DNA of 64,000 bases from contig OZ007506.1 in assembly GCA_963931865.1 (NCBI GenBank), positions 20,134,100 through 20,198,099 on the forward strand, given 5' to 3'. A program made the position numbers and the translations under genes. This document shows positions 23,235 through 34,275 of this stretch, piece after piece (position 1 is the stretch's first letter; each line of letters begins with the position of its first letter). This stretch comes from Axinella damicornis. Its lineage: Eukaryota > Porifera > Demospongiae > Axinellida > Axinellidae. Under the pieces are notes generated by a model, which was not told the origin of the DNA, ran no database searches, and was given only the letters and a program-made list of their open reading frames with translations.

Positions 23235-26068
23235 ATGGCGTTATTGACTCCGAAGGAGGACGGTTTCCGTGCGCCTGCAGAGTGGGAACCGCACTCTGCC
23301 TGCCTCATCGGGTGGCCCTGGAGGAAGAATGTTTGGCCTGGGGAGGCAGTGAGGGCACAGCGGGCCTTCCTGAGTGTGATACAGGCGATTTGCAAGTCTG
23401 AGAGAATAATAATCATTGCTAATCCAGGTATAGTATTAACCTCTATAATAAAGATGTGCATGGGCATCATTGTAAAGCGCACGGTTAACACATAGCTACA
23501 TGCACTGCAGCTATCAAATATCCGTCCCACCTGTTGCTTCACATGTACTCGATAAAGTGCTTTCTAAGTTTCTTTGCCACTCCTTCAGACAAGTCTTTGG
23601 CTGAAAGGCTTGGAGGTATACCTTTCAGAAAGCTGACATTGAAGCATTGCAAGATAGCTAAGCCAACCTGTGATGGTTAAAACACTGGCTTGTGTACCTA
23701 GCCCATGGGCCTGCAGGTATACTGTAAAATAGACCAGGGTTATTTTACCTAACCTTGATTACCTAGGTTGCAATCAGAAAGCATGCAGCTAAAAATATAG
23801 GTCCCAACACTCCTGTTTGGAGATACATCATCTGACTGTGTCAGGTTAGGAAGTACACAGTGTAGCTACATCGTGATAACATATCATTTTGTGGTGCTTT
23901 TACAGAACAATTTGGTGACAATGAAGCTGGTGCAAATATTTGGGCCAACCCATCATGGATTGCCACAGAAACTGTGTTCTGCAAATATGACACTCACGCA
24001 AAGTGCATGCATGCCTTCCAGACTCTTGCGTATTCCAGGCATGTCATTTCCATGAAGCTCCATCCAAAGAAAGTTCTTGCCGCTGCACATGGTCACGCAA
24101 TACGCAATGTTCAAACGCAACTGCAATCAACTGTACAAGGACGGACAGCTAGCTAGTTGTCTCTGTGCAGATTGTTGCGACTAGAACAAAACTGTACATA
24201 TAGCTAACATAGGCTTCACTATACATGTCCTATCCATAACCATAATCTTATTGATTCCAGAGGTTTGATTGCACTCTGAAAGGCTGAGCCCTCTAATTAA
24301 CTTTCTATCATGCAGTCATGTATTTGATGGTCCCTGCAGGTACCTTTCCTGAACAGTACTCTAGAGAGCTGGCAACCAAAATATCGGAGAAACAAATTGA
24401 AGTTTGCTTTCTAGCATGTGACGATGCATGGTTGAGAGATACGGGACCTACTTTTGTCATCAATCAGGACAGGAGGGAGGTCAGGGGGGTTGACTGGACG
24501 TTCAATGGATATGGTGATCATGAAAGAATGGACGAATACGAGAAAGATGCCGCATTTGCCAGAGCTTTTTGCAGTGCAGAGCAGTACAAAGTTTATAGCA
24601 GTGACCTGATTTGTGAGGGAGGAGGCCTTGCTTTTGATGGAGAGGGCACAGTCATAACCACTGAGACAGTTCTTCTAGATGAGAACAGAAACGGTGCCGC
24701 CAAGATGAAAACAAAGGAAGAGATTGAGAGTATTCTTTTGACTTATCTCGGAGCTGACAAAGTGATATGGCTGCCTGAAGGTGTTTACGGGGATGCATAC
24801 ACTAAGGGCCATATTGATAATCTAGTGGCATTTGTGAAGCCTGGGGAAGTTGTCCTAAATTGGACAGACGAAGACGGTGATCCCCAGTATCCAGTGTCAG
24901 TCAGGGCTGAACAGCTGCTGAAGATTGCTACTGATGCTAAGGGAAGAAAGTTCACTGTGCACAGGTAGGTCGGTTGCTTTATCTCTCCAGAACATTACCA
25001 GTGATCCATGCATGAGTATACGATCTTGATACGACCATGCAGATCCTTGCCCCTATCCAGTACAAATTAATCTCGGTGTCGACATATAGATGGGCATGCA
25101 TGATGAACTTAATTGACAGGAAATGTAGTGGACCATGCTTCATTTCTGGAATAAAGCAAGTCTGGTGACATCTTCAAGCTAAAATCCTTTTCTGTACACA
25201 CATATATACGCATGCACACACTCTTAATCGTGCATGCTGATACGCATTGATAGAATGCCTTACGCATTCCATGGATACTTACATGTAATTGGTCCTTGGT
25301 TTGAAGGTAACTTTGGAAGATCCTGCAAAATTGAGTTTAGCTTGATGAGGCTATACTCCCACATATACTGCATGCTTATCTGCCTTATGCATCTCCCACA
25401 TGCACATGCCAAACGTATACTCTCACTGACTGCGAAGGCTACACCAACCTGATGGAATATGGGAGACAGAGGAGGAGGCACAAGAGTGCGCCTGGCATGG
25501 TATGTTGGTAGCCTCATTCCCAGGCCTCCACACCCAGCTTTTGTTGCTTGCAGTACAAAAGCTGGGCCTGGAGGCCTGGGAACGAGGCTAGTATGTTGGC
25601 ACTCACTACTCCACTTACGCCGTGCACTTCATACAGGTTGTATTCATAGCAGACAGTACACAATCAGATATTGTACAGAATCTAAGAATCTAAGTATGTG
25701 TCCATTGCTACATTTGCTGCAAATATTAAGTTCACAGAAAAAAATAGGCAAACAAATAATATTATGATGTTTATAGCTAGTGACTTTTAGTGGTGATTGA
25801 AGGTAGACCACCTCTTCATATTGTTCCATGCATAGCTGTGAGGGAGGGAAAAAGACTGCCAGCTTCCTACGTGAACTTCTACATTGCTAACAAAGCTGTG
25901 GTCGTCCCACAGTTCAACCAGCCAAAGTGGGACGAGGAAGCCATAAAGAAACTACACAGTCTGTTTCCAGAGAGGGAAATAGTTGGTGTACAGTCAAGGG
26001 ACATCCTCGCAGGGGGAGGAAACATACACTGCATCACACAGCAAGTGCCACTGTGTGCTGATCACTGA
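23235..26068 (+). CDS. Agmatine deiminase
   Basis: Hydrolyses agmatine to N-carbamoylputrescine and ammonia in the plant/bacterial route from arginine to putrescine (family knowledge). Exons: 23235-23427, 24340-24964, 25807-26068; total 1080 bp, 359 residues, the usual family length, with matching splice phases. Seen: the N-terminal [23 protein letters not shown] (about residues 92-103), [33 protein letters not shown] (near 220), [10 protein letters not shown], and the catalytic cysteine in [11 protein letters not shown] (near 348). Start: the first ATG before the conserved N terminus. The third acceptor (GGTAG at 25806) is weak, but the alternatives break the frame. Introns show it is nuclear. 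The enzyme is common in plants and bacteria and absent from vertebrates, so its origin here is of interest. Confidence 0.92.
25509..25590. mobile_element. TAGCCTCA-family foldback element, 82 bp
   Basis: A hairpin with CCAGGCCTCCA arms and the shared inner motif GCTTGCAGTAC. A perfect 9-bp duplication GTATGTTGG flanks it (25500-25508 and 25591-25599). It lies in intron 2 of the agmatine deiminase gene. Confidence 0.93.
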
Positions 26069-27394
26069 CTCTTTTGGTTGCGCCTGACTTTAATTCATCA
26101 TTAGCTACACTGTAGAGAATTTGATATACTGTTGCACAGTGCATGTTAACCAATTCTACAAGCGTGATGGACTGCTGTGTATTGGTACTGGCTTCCTATA
26201 GCTATGGTCATATATACTCACTTGGAAATGCACCGTAATCATTGTTGAGCTCGGAGGTCTGGCCTAATGCTGGTGCATGGTCAAAGGTGCCTTTGCAGAC
26301 AGATATACACTGTATATATCTGGATACCTGATCAGTGACTGCTACATTGTCACAGGGCTGGACCAGCGCTAGCGGTATGACAATGATTTTGCTGTCCTGA
26401 TCTTAAAATAGTGTAGCATTTCAGGCTACCATAATACTTCGATTTGGGATGGGACACGTGTACATACCATCTGGGATGGCATGACGGGGACGTATGCAAA
26501 CAGTTGTGTGTCACATGCACAGACAGTCCACATCAGCTGAGGGCGCGTGAGGACCATCGAGACAGCTAGAGAGCTTGGTACTATGCATTATACAGTCATG
26601 TAGGCACACTGAATAAAAATGTGGATGATGGTCCCTATCCAGAGGGATAAGCGAATGCTCTCCCCTTCTCCCAAAATGCCATGGGGGAGGGAAGCATTAG
26701 AACACTCATGATCAGGGAAGGCTTACAAAACTATCATGACTAACATCATCCACTGACACTTTATGTAATATTTTGCCGAAGTTAACCTTGGTGGTGAAGT
26801 TATGAGTGACTTTGTGTACTTGTTGGACACTATTGTTCACTTCGACTATTGTCACCCCTGCACAAATTATGGCCTGAGAACGAGGCTGTTTCCTCCGAAG
26901 CCAAACAGGATATTGCCCTTAAAAAGCTTACAATGTGCATACAGTGTGCCTCCTTGTTACCAGTTCCTGCCTAAATTGTTATCAAGTGTCCCTTTAATGC
27001 CTCACAAATGAGAATGCGTGGTCGTCAACAAAGTGTCCCTATGCATGCTTGCCAACAAAGTGTCCTCACAAACATGGTGACCATCTGAAAGAGCCTGAAA
27101 ACTATAATTACGGCAACATTAAAATGCAGGTGTGGTGATTTGTCCCATGCAAGTTGAACACAATGAGTATTATGACCATGCAGCATCTATTACTCTCCAC
27201 TATCAACATTCACTGTCTTTTCATCCATGGTAGGTGGGTAAAGCAACCAAACATATACGTACAAATCGGTATTACAATTAATTTCATGTGGGAGCAATAT
27301 AATCCTATCACAGCAAATAATATTAATATGCCATTACAGATCCTTAACAAAGTTTGAAGTGCAGTACAGCATAATATCCATGATTGCATGTTAG
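26069..27394. other. Intergenic between agmatine deiminase and ATE1
   Basis: Holds the left edge of duplication unit 1 (26091), a copy of the dispersed repeat at 26784-26862, and the GTTACCA/GTGTCC motif region near 26960-27060. No gene is seen. The same sequence recurs at 40476-42865, interrupted there by a 1073-bp element. Confidence 0.6.
26784..26862 (+). repeat. Copy of the ACCTTGGTGGT dispersed repeat
   Basis: TTAACCTTGGTGGTGAAGTTATG to CTATTGTCACCCC. The duplicate copy is at 42255-42333. Confidence 0.65.
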
Positions 27395-28996
27395 CTAGCA
27401 CATGTGCTTCTTTATCTGCAGCTGTATGGTATCATCAATTATTAAAAGCATTCCCTTCAGAACTTCACCAGCTTCATGCAGGTGCTGCTGCAAGCGTGGT
27501 TTGAGGGACTTCTTCCGGTCGTCTGGAAAATCACGGAATGGTGCTGGGCCAAAACTGGGGAAATCATAACAGATAAGGTCATCAACATCCAGTTCTTCCG
27601 CTCTTGGTCCCTCCGTGACATCTTCCTCAGCAAGTCTCGCATATCGTGCCTGTTGGAGGAGTGGAACTGCCTTCTCGACAGGCACAAAAATGTTGGTGAC
27701 GGGGCAGCGTATCTCCATTGGCTTATAACGCTTCTTGAAATTGACCTTCTTGGAAAACTCATTGTAGGGACCGATATTGTAGTAAACCATCTCGGAGTTT
27801 TCTTGCTGCAGGCGTTGTATAAATGCTATCTCCACGAGGATATTGTAGAGTAATGGGGATATGAAGCGGAGACGTGGGTTGTAGTAAGTTTGGATTGGAG
27901 AGACTGATTCAGGAAGGATGTCCATAATGCTAAACATTTCCAGTTTCCCGTCGATGTAGTAATGCAAGTGGTAGGTTCCCAGCGGTCTGTTTCCTTGAGG
28001 TGATACAAATGGGGAGCACACAAAACCCCAGCGAAACTCAGACACACTCTCAAACATTGCCTTTTCTGGGAGCATGGCTTTCATGTGGGAGCTGTAAATG
28101 CGAAAGGTCGTGTCAATGGTCTCTGTGATTTGGGGGTCCTCGGGGTTGCAACAGAACAACTTTATCTCCAGCTTGTGTTTCGGTGGAGAGCTCGAGGACT
28201 GTAGCTCTGCCTCATACTCATCAAGTAATTTGTACAGTGGTTTCGCTGTTTTCTTGCCGACAACCCCTTTGTCTTTCTCCTCTGCAGCTGTAGTGCACGT
28301 GCCCAGCTTTGCCGCCCCCTTTTCAGCCTTCACTACCTTCGCTTTTCTGCACAGTGGCTTGTTGGGATCAGGACCAAGTCCTGGTTTCACTGCTTTCTTT
28401 GCCTTATGTGCGTCAGTGCTTCCACCTTGATCCAAGGCATCAAGTGCTACAGTTTCACTTTGTCGTCCTCCTGCAGCTGCATTTTGAAGACTGTTAGTTG
28501 TTTGATCATCCTGTTGTAGAAAAGTCGTTTCTGCATCAACAGCAGCTGCAGAGGTGAAGTATGTGTGCTCAGTATTCCCGACTTTGTGATCAATCGCTAG
28601 GTGGGGGTCAGGATTATCCCACTGTGGATCACCGTATAGTAGAAATTTTTGCCATTTCTTCAGAACGTGCTTGTGCGACTTTGTGACCTCGAAGTCGGTC
28701 ACAGGTATACGAGCAAGGTGCGTCGGGCAGCAGATATCGGCCAATTTCATTTTGAATAGTACATCACCTATCCGGCACCAGCCAAGTTCGGCGAGTCGTT
28801 CAAATGTATCGCATCGCAATGGCGAAGCTTTACAGATCATCATGTCCGCTAGCTCCATGCCGGGTTGGTGGCAGTGAGGACAACTAGGGGGCGCCAATTC
28901 GCTGTAGAGCTGAACTGGGAATAAGTGACTTGTCATCGCACTGTCTGCTGCTCTCGCATTTCCTGGCTGATCTGTAGCTTGCCTTCTGCCTTCCAT
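27395..28996 (-). CDS. ATE1: Arginyl-tRNA--protein transferase (ATE1), copy 1
   Basis: Transfers arginine from Arg-tRNA to N-terminal acidic residues, marking proteins for the Arg/N-degron pathway (family knowledge). 533 residues in one uninterrupted frame, close to the animal length of about 520. Seen: the N-terminal CPHC (Cys39, Cys42) and ICCPT (Cys89-Cys90), the four cysteines known to matter in yeast and linked to Fe-S cluster binding; a low-complexity Lys/Ala linker (about 150-250); and the C-terminal transferase domain with LGTYHLHYYIDGKLEMFSIM and ILPESVSPIQTYYNP (about 295-450). All other genes in this window have introns, so the lack of any here suggests a retrocopy or intron loss (inference). 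The start at 28996 gives about 38 residues before CPHC. Copy 2 at 42866-44467 differs at N172T, R423H and V433I. Confidence 0.94.
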   Translation of the reverse strand: MEGRRQATDQPGNARAADSAMTSHLFPVQLYSELAPPSCPHCHQPGMELADMMICKASPLRCDTFERLAELGWCRIGDVLFKMKLADICCPTHLARIPVTDFEVTKSHKHVLKKWQKFLLYGDPQWDNPDPHLAIDHKVGNTEHTYFTSAAAVDAETTFLQQDDQTTNSLQNAAAGGRQSETVALDALDQGGSTDAHKAKKAVKPGLGPDPNKPLCRKAKVVKAEKGAAKLGTCTTAAEEKDKGVVGKKTAKPLYKLLDEYEAELQSSSSPPKHKLEIKLFCCNPEDPQITETIDTTFRIYSSHMKAMLPEKAMFESVSEFRWGFVCSPFVSPQGNRPLGTYHLHYYIDGKLEMFSIMDILPESVSPIQTYYNPRLRFISPLLYNILVEIAFIQRLQQENSEMVYYNIGPYNEFSKKVNFKKRYKPMEIRCPVTNIFVPVEKAVPLLQQARYARLAEEDVTEGPRAEELDVDDLICYDFPSFGPAPFRDFPDDRKKSLKPRLQQHLHEAGEVLKGMLLIIDDTIQLQIKKHMC

Positions 28997-29390
28997 TTGA
29001 CAATGTTTTCAGTGCGTGTAAACCTCCGCAATCGTGTACGTCCTGGCCTATAGCTACAGACATCAGCTTTATACAGAAATTGTCCAACCTCTTCCAAATT
29101 TAAATTCCAAATTCCAGCCAGCCTGGTTTATATAGCTAGCCTACATTACTATTATAGCATGTCATGCATCGAATAGCTTTTAAGAGGCCACTAGAATGCT
29201 AGTCACAAAGGCAAATCAGAGTGCCCATAAAAGCATGGATTGTGTTATTGGTATTGTATTTCATGCCTGACACATTGTGTGAAGCAGTGTTGGTAGCTAC
29301 ATCCATTCTTGTCTTGAGCTGTATATGGGATAGCATTTTGCCTTCAATATTCTTGGCCGCGTCTGGGCTCAGCTTTGAACAGCCCTTGGT
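28997..29390. other. ATE1 upstream region with a dispersed segment
   Basis: This is the 5' flank of ATE1. From about 29152 it contains the first copy of a ~120-bp direct repeat (ATAGCATGTCATGCATCGAA start), then a segment whose GTATATGGGATAGCATTTTG core recurs at 44780 and 50400. Confidence 0.6.
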
Positions 29391-30045
29391 TTTTTTTTTC
29401 TATTTTTTTTTTTTCTATAATAATTTATGCCAATGCAAAGGATACATAATAGCCTTCTAGGCTAATACAGGTATGTACCCTAACTAACTATAACTACAAG
29501 AACAAAGGTGCAATATTTAACTTAAATGTGTGAGGTGAAGGTGCAGTAAGTGCATCGGGGGGTAGGTGATTCCATATGGAAACAGTACTTGGAACAAATG
29601 ATGCTTGGAAGGCGTTAGTGTGTGAAAAAGGTTGATACAAAAATGGAAGATTATAGTTATGTCTACTAGGTTGCGGCATAAATACATCGGGTGTGAAAGG
29701 GAAGAGACCATGGATGATCTTAAAGAGAGTACAAAGTTTTAAATAAATTCTCCTGTTCTCAAGTGTAGGAATTTGAGCAAGATGGAGCAGGTTGGAGCCG
29801 GGTCGACGGGTTTTAAGCATAAATGGGCCTAGAAAACAGAGGTCTCCCCTTGCAGAGCCTCGAAATCCAGTGTTCAAGGCTGATTTTTCTGCTAGAGCGA
29901 GTTACCATCGCCCTTGATCGCATATTATAGCATGTCATGCATCAAATAGCTTTTAAGAGGCCACTAGAATGCTATATAGTCACAAAAGCAAATCAGAGTG
30001 CCCATAAAAGCATGGATTGTGTTATCGGTATTGTAGTCATGCACT
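29152..30045. repeat. Pair of ~120-bp direct repeats (29152-29275, 29927-30045)
   Basis: Both copies begin AGCATGTCATGCATC and end near TTGTGTTAT(T/C)GGTATTGTA. They bracket about 650 bp that includes a LINE-like fragment. The arrangement is also in unit 2 (44626-44748 and 44988-45108), with a shorter interior. They lack TG...CA ends and no gag or pol lies between, so I do not call them LTRs. Confidence 0.75.
29391..29880 (-). mobile_element. LINE 3' fragment with poly-A tail
   Basis: On the minus strand 29494-29877 encodes a C-terminal LINE-type tail: LAQIPTLENRRIYLKLCTLF, then a PSR..LPF..PFSHTN stretch and TVSIWNHLPPDAL. This pattern ends the reverse-transcriptase polyprotein of CR1/L2-like LINEs. 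A T-rich run at 29391-29416 (A-rich on the coding strand) marks its 3' end. In unit 2 about 400 bp of this fragment is missing, between CCTTGGTT and GGAGCCGGG, so unit 2 has a deletion or unit 1 an insertion. Confidence 0.7.
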
Positions 30046-30105
30046 ATAAAAAGAGAAGGGATGTTTTAAGGTCCTATGGAATATGACTTAAAACTGCAAT
30101 ATTTC

Positions 30106-30438
30106 CCACGTGTAACACATGGGGAACGTATAAGTCACCTGTCGATCCCACGTGTAACACATGGGGAACGTATAAGTCACCTGTCCCACGTGTAACACAT
30201 GGGGAACATGTAAGCCACCTGTCCCACGTGTAACACATGGGGAACGTATAAGTCACCTGTCCCACGTGTAACACATGGGGAACGTATAAGCCACCTGTCC
30301 CACGTGTAACACATGGGGAACGTATAAGTCACCTGTCCCACGTGTAACACATGGGGAACGTATAAGCCACCTGTCCCACGTGTAACACATGGGGAACATG
30401 TAAGCCACCTGTCCCACGTGTAACACATGGGGAACGTT
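30106..30438. repeat. 38-bp tandem repeat, about nine copies
   Basis: The unit begins CCCACGTGTAACACATGGGG and continues AACGTATAAGTCACCTGT. Copies abut directly. Unit 2 has only two copies at 45168-45235. Each unit carries the palindromic E-box CACGTG. Confidence 0.93.
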
Positions 30439-30442
30439 TAAA

Positions 30443-31268
30443 TTCACACGCTCTCAACAAAAGAGATCATTACAAATACCTTGGGGTCAACTTCTCATCA
30501 GATCTTACCTGGTCCTACCACATCAATACAATTTGCAAGAAAACTCGAAAACTAATAGGACTATTATACAGGAACCTTTATCAATTCTCGAACCCCTCAA
30601 CACTTTTGAAACTATACAAACGTCCTCATATGGAGTATGCCTGTGCGACATGGGACCCTCATCTTGAGAAAGACATCAAGTTGATAGAGGATGTACAGAA
30701 GTTTGCTCTGAGTGTTTGTTCAGAATCATGGAACTCAAATTATGAGTCTCTTCTCAGCTATTGCCACGTACCTACCTTAACCAACAGAAGAAAGGTCCTA
30801 AAACTCTGTTTATTGTTTAACATCATGACTGGCAGGGTTGTCTACCCAAACAAACCTTTTGAAAGGACAATTGCCCACTATCCCAACCGACATGCTAACG
30901 CCACCCTGCTGTCAGTACCTTTTGTAAGAACAAACAATTTTAAAAACTCCTACTTTCCCTCGACCACTGCCCTATGGAACTCTCTAAATTTTGACACCAG
31001 CTGCATCAGCTCCTTGACATCATTCAAACATGCGCTTTTCAAAGAGCTTGAATCGCCTGACTCTTGACTCTTGTCTTCCTAAATAACTCCTGCTATTGTC
31101 TGTGCTTATGCATATCATATTTATATACATACATAACTATTGTGTAGTGTTTTGTCTTGTCTTTGTACAGGGTCCAAGATTAATATTAGCTCTCTTATAT
31201 ATGTAGCTATCTTCTTGTGACCTTTGCTGTTGCATAAACCTGTTTCCATTAAAAAAATTTTTTTTTAA
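30443..31268 (+). mobile_element. 5'-truncated LINE, C-terminal RT region
   Basis: From 30443 the plus strand encodes KRDHYKYLGVNFSSDLTWSY, then KLYKRPHMEYACATWDPHLE and, in one open frame to 31067, TLTNRRKVLKLCLLFNI and STTALWNSLNF. This is the end of a non-LTR retrotransposon polyprotein. An A-rich tail ends near 31268. Unit 2 has the uninterrupted sequence GGGGAACGTTTAAGTTTATT AAAC at 45221, so this is an insertion younger than the duplication; TTTAA lies at both edges. Confidence 0.85.
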
Positions 31269-31613
31269 AGTTCATTAAACAGCCCGTGTATGATATGCCC
31301 TATTCTCTTATAACTTGCAATTAATCCACTAAATGCAAGGAGTGAACCCATGGAAGCATGAATACAGTTTAATAATCTGAAAACATGTTTATTCTACAGT
31401 GATTAAATGGAAGCATGAATACCATTATCTATGATTATCGAATAAGTATGGAGAAATTATTAATCCACTAAATGCAAGGGGTCAACCCATGAAGCATGAA
31501 TACAATTTGAATCATCTATTCTGCAGTGAATAAATGGATGCATGAATGCCATTATCCATGATTATCAAAATATGTTTTGTCCTATCCTTTTTTTCTGTTT
31601 TTTGAACCACTAA

Positions 31614-31672
31614 TTCTCCATGCAAACCTACAACCGAACATTATAAGGTTCGGTTGAAGGTTTGCATGGAGA
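31614..31672. repeat. Short palindrome
   Basis: TTCTCCATGCAAACCT...ACCGAAC and its reverse complement around a short loop. In unit 2 only the right arm remains (near 47660). Confidence 0.75.
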
Positions 31673-32810
31673 AAATGACATCATTATTTTTTAAGGAAGC
31701 ATGAATTGCTACAAGAAACATGTTGAGATGAGCTATGAATATCATTACAATACTTCTTTGCGAAACCAGTACCTGACTGAGACACCATATATCAATAAAG
31801 AGGTGGGTGTATAATAATATATGGGAGAAGACTCAAGTTATTTAGTCACGACTCACGACACAGACATGCAACCTCTGCTGTTTAAAGCTTAAGATATTGG
31901 TCCAGCAGGAAGTGCATACTTTAAGTATAGGTAATGGACACACCTTCGCATTCAGCACCTGAACTGGCCCTAACCCATCGCCCTACTTCCTGCCGGACCA
32001 ATAGCCACTTCGTAAAGCTTACAACAATTGTGGCATGCATATGGCATTCCACATTCAAATTATGAAAGCAGTTTGTTCTCTTCATTCCATTTCTTTTCCG
32101 CTTAACAATATGCAGCATCATAGACTTAACAGGGACATGGTTAAAATTACTATACGAAGTGCAGATCGCTGGACTGTTTTAATAAGTCAAAGGTTCCATG
32201 GGGTGTCGAAAGTCAAGCGGGGAGAAGGGTTGACTGAGGAAGTGATTATGAAAAGCAGTAACATTATCAGCAGTAAACAGAGTTCATCATTATCTTATCA
32301 CTTAACTTTGATTTCCTGCAAAGACAGGACCACTGAGATATATTATTAATTATCTGAGCATCAGCATAACCATCAATTGTCACAATAATTATTATAATGA
32401 TATTCGTTTTACAACATATTCTACTTTTCATGAAAATGATACTCATGATCACCTACCTATCAGTGTTATGTAATGAAAAATAATGACATCCATATATCAC
32501 ATAGTAATTATGCACTGAATTTAAATACTGACATCACCTCGATATTGAATTTGAATGTTCCATGGCCTCAATATTGAATTGTATTCTTGCTTCCATGGAT
32601 TGAACCCTTATACTTTTAGTGGATTAATAATTGCAAGTGACTTAAACATTCCCCACTATAAGAGAATAGGGCATATCATATATTATATATATACACGGGC
32701 TGTTTAAGTCTGACTTAAACGTTCCCCATGTGTTACACGTGGGACAAGTGACTTAAACGTTCCCCATGGCATGTGTTACACATGGGATAGGTGACTTATG
32801 TGTTACATGT
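31673..32810. other. Interior of the foldback region, no gene
   Basis: AT-rich sequence with a second hairpin (GGTCCAGCAGGAAGT near 31896 and ACTTCCTGCCGGACC near 31985) and a segment of about 300 bp (near 32195-32500) absent from unit 2. No coding signal. Confidence 0.5.
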
Positions 32811-33040
32811 GTGAACGCATCAAATAAAAATCGGGAATAAAACGCATTTCAAAGTTTGCACCCCCCTGAGATGGGAATTGGTTCTAAATGTGTTTCAGAA
32901 GATTTTCAAGAATTGAGTTTCTCCAATTTTCAGGCATTTCTTCGAAGGGGGTGCACACATTTTAATCCATTTTTAAGCAATTTGGACAATTCCCCACATT
33001 TGACTGTGTTTTATTCCCAATTTTTACTTGATGCGTTCAC
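32811..33040. mobile_element. Inverted-repeat element GTGAACGCATCAA, 230 bp
   Basis: Terminal inverted repeats of about 35 bp start GTGAACGCATCAA. A 4-bp duplication ATGT flanks it (32807-32810 and 33041-33044). Unit 2 carries the empty site TTACATGTGGGAAATATT near 49873 with a single ATGT. No transposase. Confidence 0.9.
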
Positions 33041-33089
33041 ATGTGGGAAATATTGCAGTTTTAAGTCAAACTATGTAGGACCATGTTTT

Positions 33090-33484
33090 AACCAGGCTGT
33101 GGTCATGCACCTCAATTGCATCTCAGTGCCTCCTTGCATGGTGATCAAGGAATGAGCACACAAGTGCAGCCTACTTTGATCCTATTAGTAGCTATAGGAT
33201 AGGAAAACCTAGTAGGCCTGTTGAGATCAAGTTTCTTAGTTCCAGGTAACTGTAGGAATGCTATATAGAAGTGTTTGCAGCTTCACTTCCAAACAATGTG
33301 CATTCAAGCAGACCATTTACACTTCTTGACCACTATAGGTCCTCCAACAGACATACAGATGGGCAAACAATTAAAGCTAAGTCACATACCTATTATTAGA
33401 AGTGAAGCTACACAACATTTGTGGTTGTGGGTACATTCTTTGATCACCACAGTGGAGGAGGCACTGAGATGCACCTATGGTGGT
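33090..33484. mobile_element. GTTTTAACCAG inverted-repeat element, unit 1 copy
   Basis: Starts GTTTTAACCAGGCTGTGGTC, and its far arm reads ATCACCACAGTGGAGGAGGC. The terminal TTAAAAC is lost at the edge of the minisatellite. The better preserved copy is at 49898-50327. Confidence 0.7.
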
Positions 33485-33486
33485 CA

Positions 33487-34230
33487 GCATCCAGATCTGC
33501 ACCAGCAACCAGCCCTGTGTGCAGCAACCAGCCCTACACCCAGCAACCAGCCCTGTGTGCAACAACCAGCCCTGCACCCAGCACTGTGTGCAGCTACCAG
33601 CCCTACATCTAGCAACCAGCCCTGTGTGCAGCAACCAGCCCTTCACCCAGCACTGTGTGCAGCTACCAGCCCTGCACCCAGCAACCACCAGCCCTGCACC
33701 CAGCAATGTGTGCAGCAACCAGCCCTGCATCCAGCAACCATGCAGTCCTGCACCCAGCAACCAGCCCTGCACCCAGCAACCAGCCCTGCACCCAGCAACC
33801 AGCCTTGCACCCAGCAACCATGTAGCCCTGTGTGCAGCATCAAGATCTGCACCAGCAACCAGCCCTGCAGCAGTAACCAGCCGTGTACCCAGGAACCATG
33901 CAGGCCTGCATGCAGTGACCAGCTGTGTACCCAGCAACCAGCCCTGCATGCAGCAACCAGCCATGTACTCAGGAACCAGCCCATGACCAGCCGTGTACCC
34001 AGGAACCAGCCCTGCAGCAGTGACCAGCTGTGTACCCAGGAACCAGCCCTGCAGCAGTGACCAGCCATGTACCCAGGAACCAGCCCATGACCAGCCGAGT
34101 ACCCAGCAACCAGCCCTGCATGCATGCAGTGACCAGCTGTATACCCAGCAAGCACCCTGCATGCAGCGACTAGCAAGCTGTGTACCCAGGAACCAGGCCT
34201 GCGTGCAGTGAGCAGCTGTGTACCCAGCAA
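33487..34230. repeat. 19-bp minisatellite (CAGCAACCAGCCCTGCACC), unit 1
   Basis: Head-to-tail 19-bp units with variants (TGTGTGCAGCAACCAGCCC, TGCATGCAGTGACCAGC). Because 19 is not a multiple of 3 and no unit has a stop in any of several frames, 57-bp super-periods stay open on both strands. The homologous array in unit 2 is about 1.7 kb. Confidence 0.95.
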
Positions 34231-34232
34231 GC

Positions 34233-34275
34233 TAGCCACTTCCCAGGCGCCGTCTCAGGCCTGGGAACGAGGCTA
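34233..34275. mobile_element. TAGCC...GGCTA minimal foldback element, 43 bp
   Basis: TAGCCACTTCCCAGGCGCCG and the inverted end GGCCTGGGAACGAGGCTA form a compact hairpin. A perfect 9-bp duplication CCAGCAAGC flanks it, and the target lies in minisatellite-derived sequence. The duplicate is at 52647-52689. Confidence 0.88.

Larger units (their letters stand above)
30070..33085. mobile_element. Large foldback region with nested arms
   Basis: Outer arms: CTTAAAACTGCAATATTTCC CACGTG at about 30087 and its reverse complement at about 33041-33070. Inner arms: TTAAACAGCCCGTG...GATATGCCCTATTCTC (31275 onward) and the reverse complement ending at 32707. A 38-bp array lies in the left arm, and inverted remnants of the same unit lie in the right arm (32708-32805). 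Unit 2 has the same arms (45165-45300 and 48340-49890). No transposase is seen; a LINE, a 230-bp element and a hairpin are nested inside. Confidence 0.65.

Noticed and set aside
23902..24156. Open stretch in agmatine deiminase intron 1 reading [20 protein letters not shown] and [17 protein letters not shown], faintly like a WD repeat
   Set aside because: Too short and too weak to assign; skipping it gives an exactly in-frame agmatine deiminase. It might be a decayed exon of another gene.
27457..28497. Several open frames of 60-125 codons overlapping ATE1 on both strands (same at 42928-43968)
   Set aside because: Shadows of the ATE1 frame; identical in both units only because the DNA is duplicated.
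29152..30045. LTR retrotransposon formed by the ~120-bp direct repeats
   Set aside because: No TG...CA termini, primer-binding site, gag or pol between them; the interior is a LINE fragment.
30106..30438. Regular 38-bp repeats resembling a CRISPR array
   Set aside because: Units abut with no unique spacers, no cas genes exist, and the region is eukaryotic.
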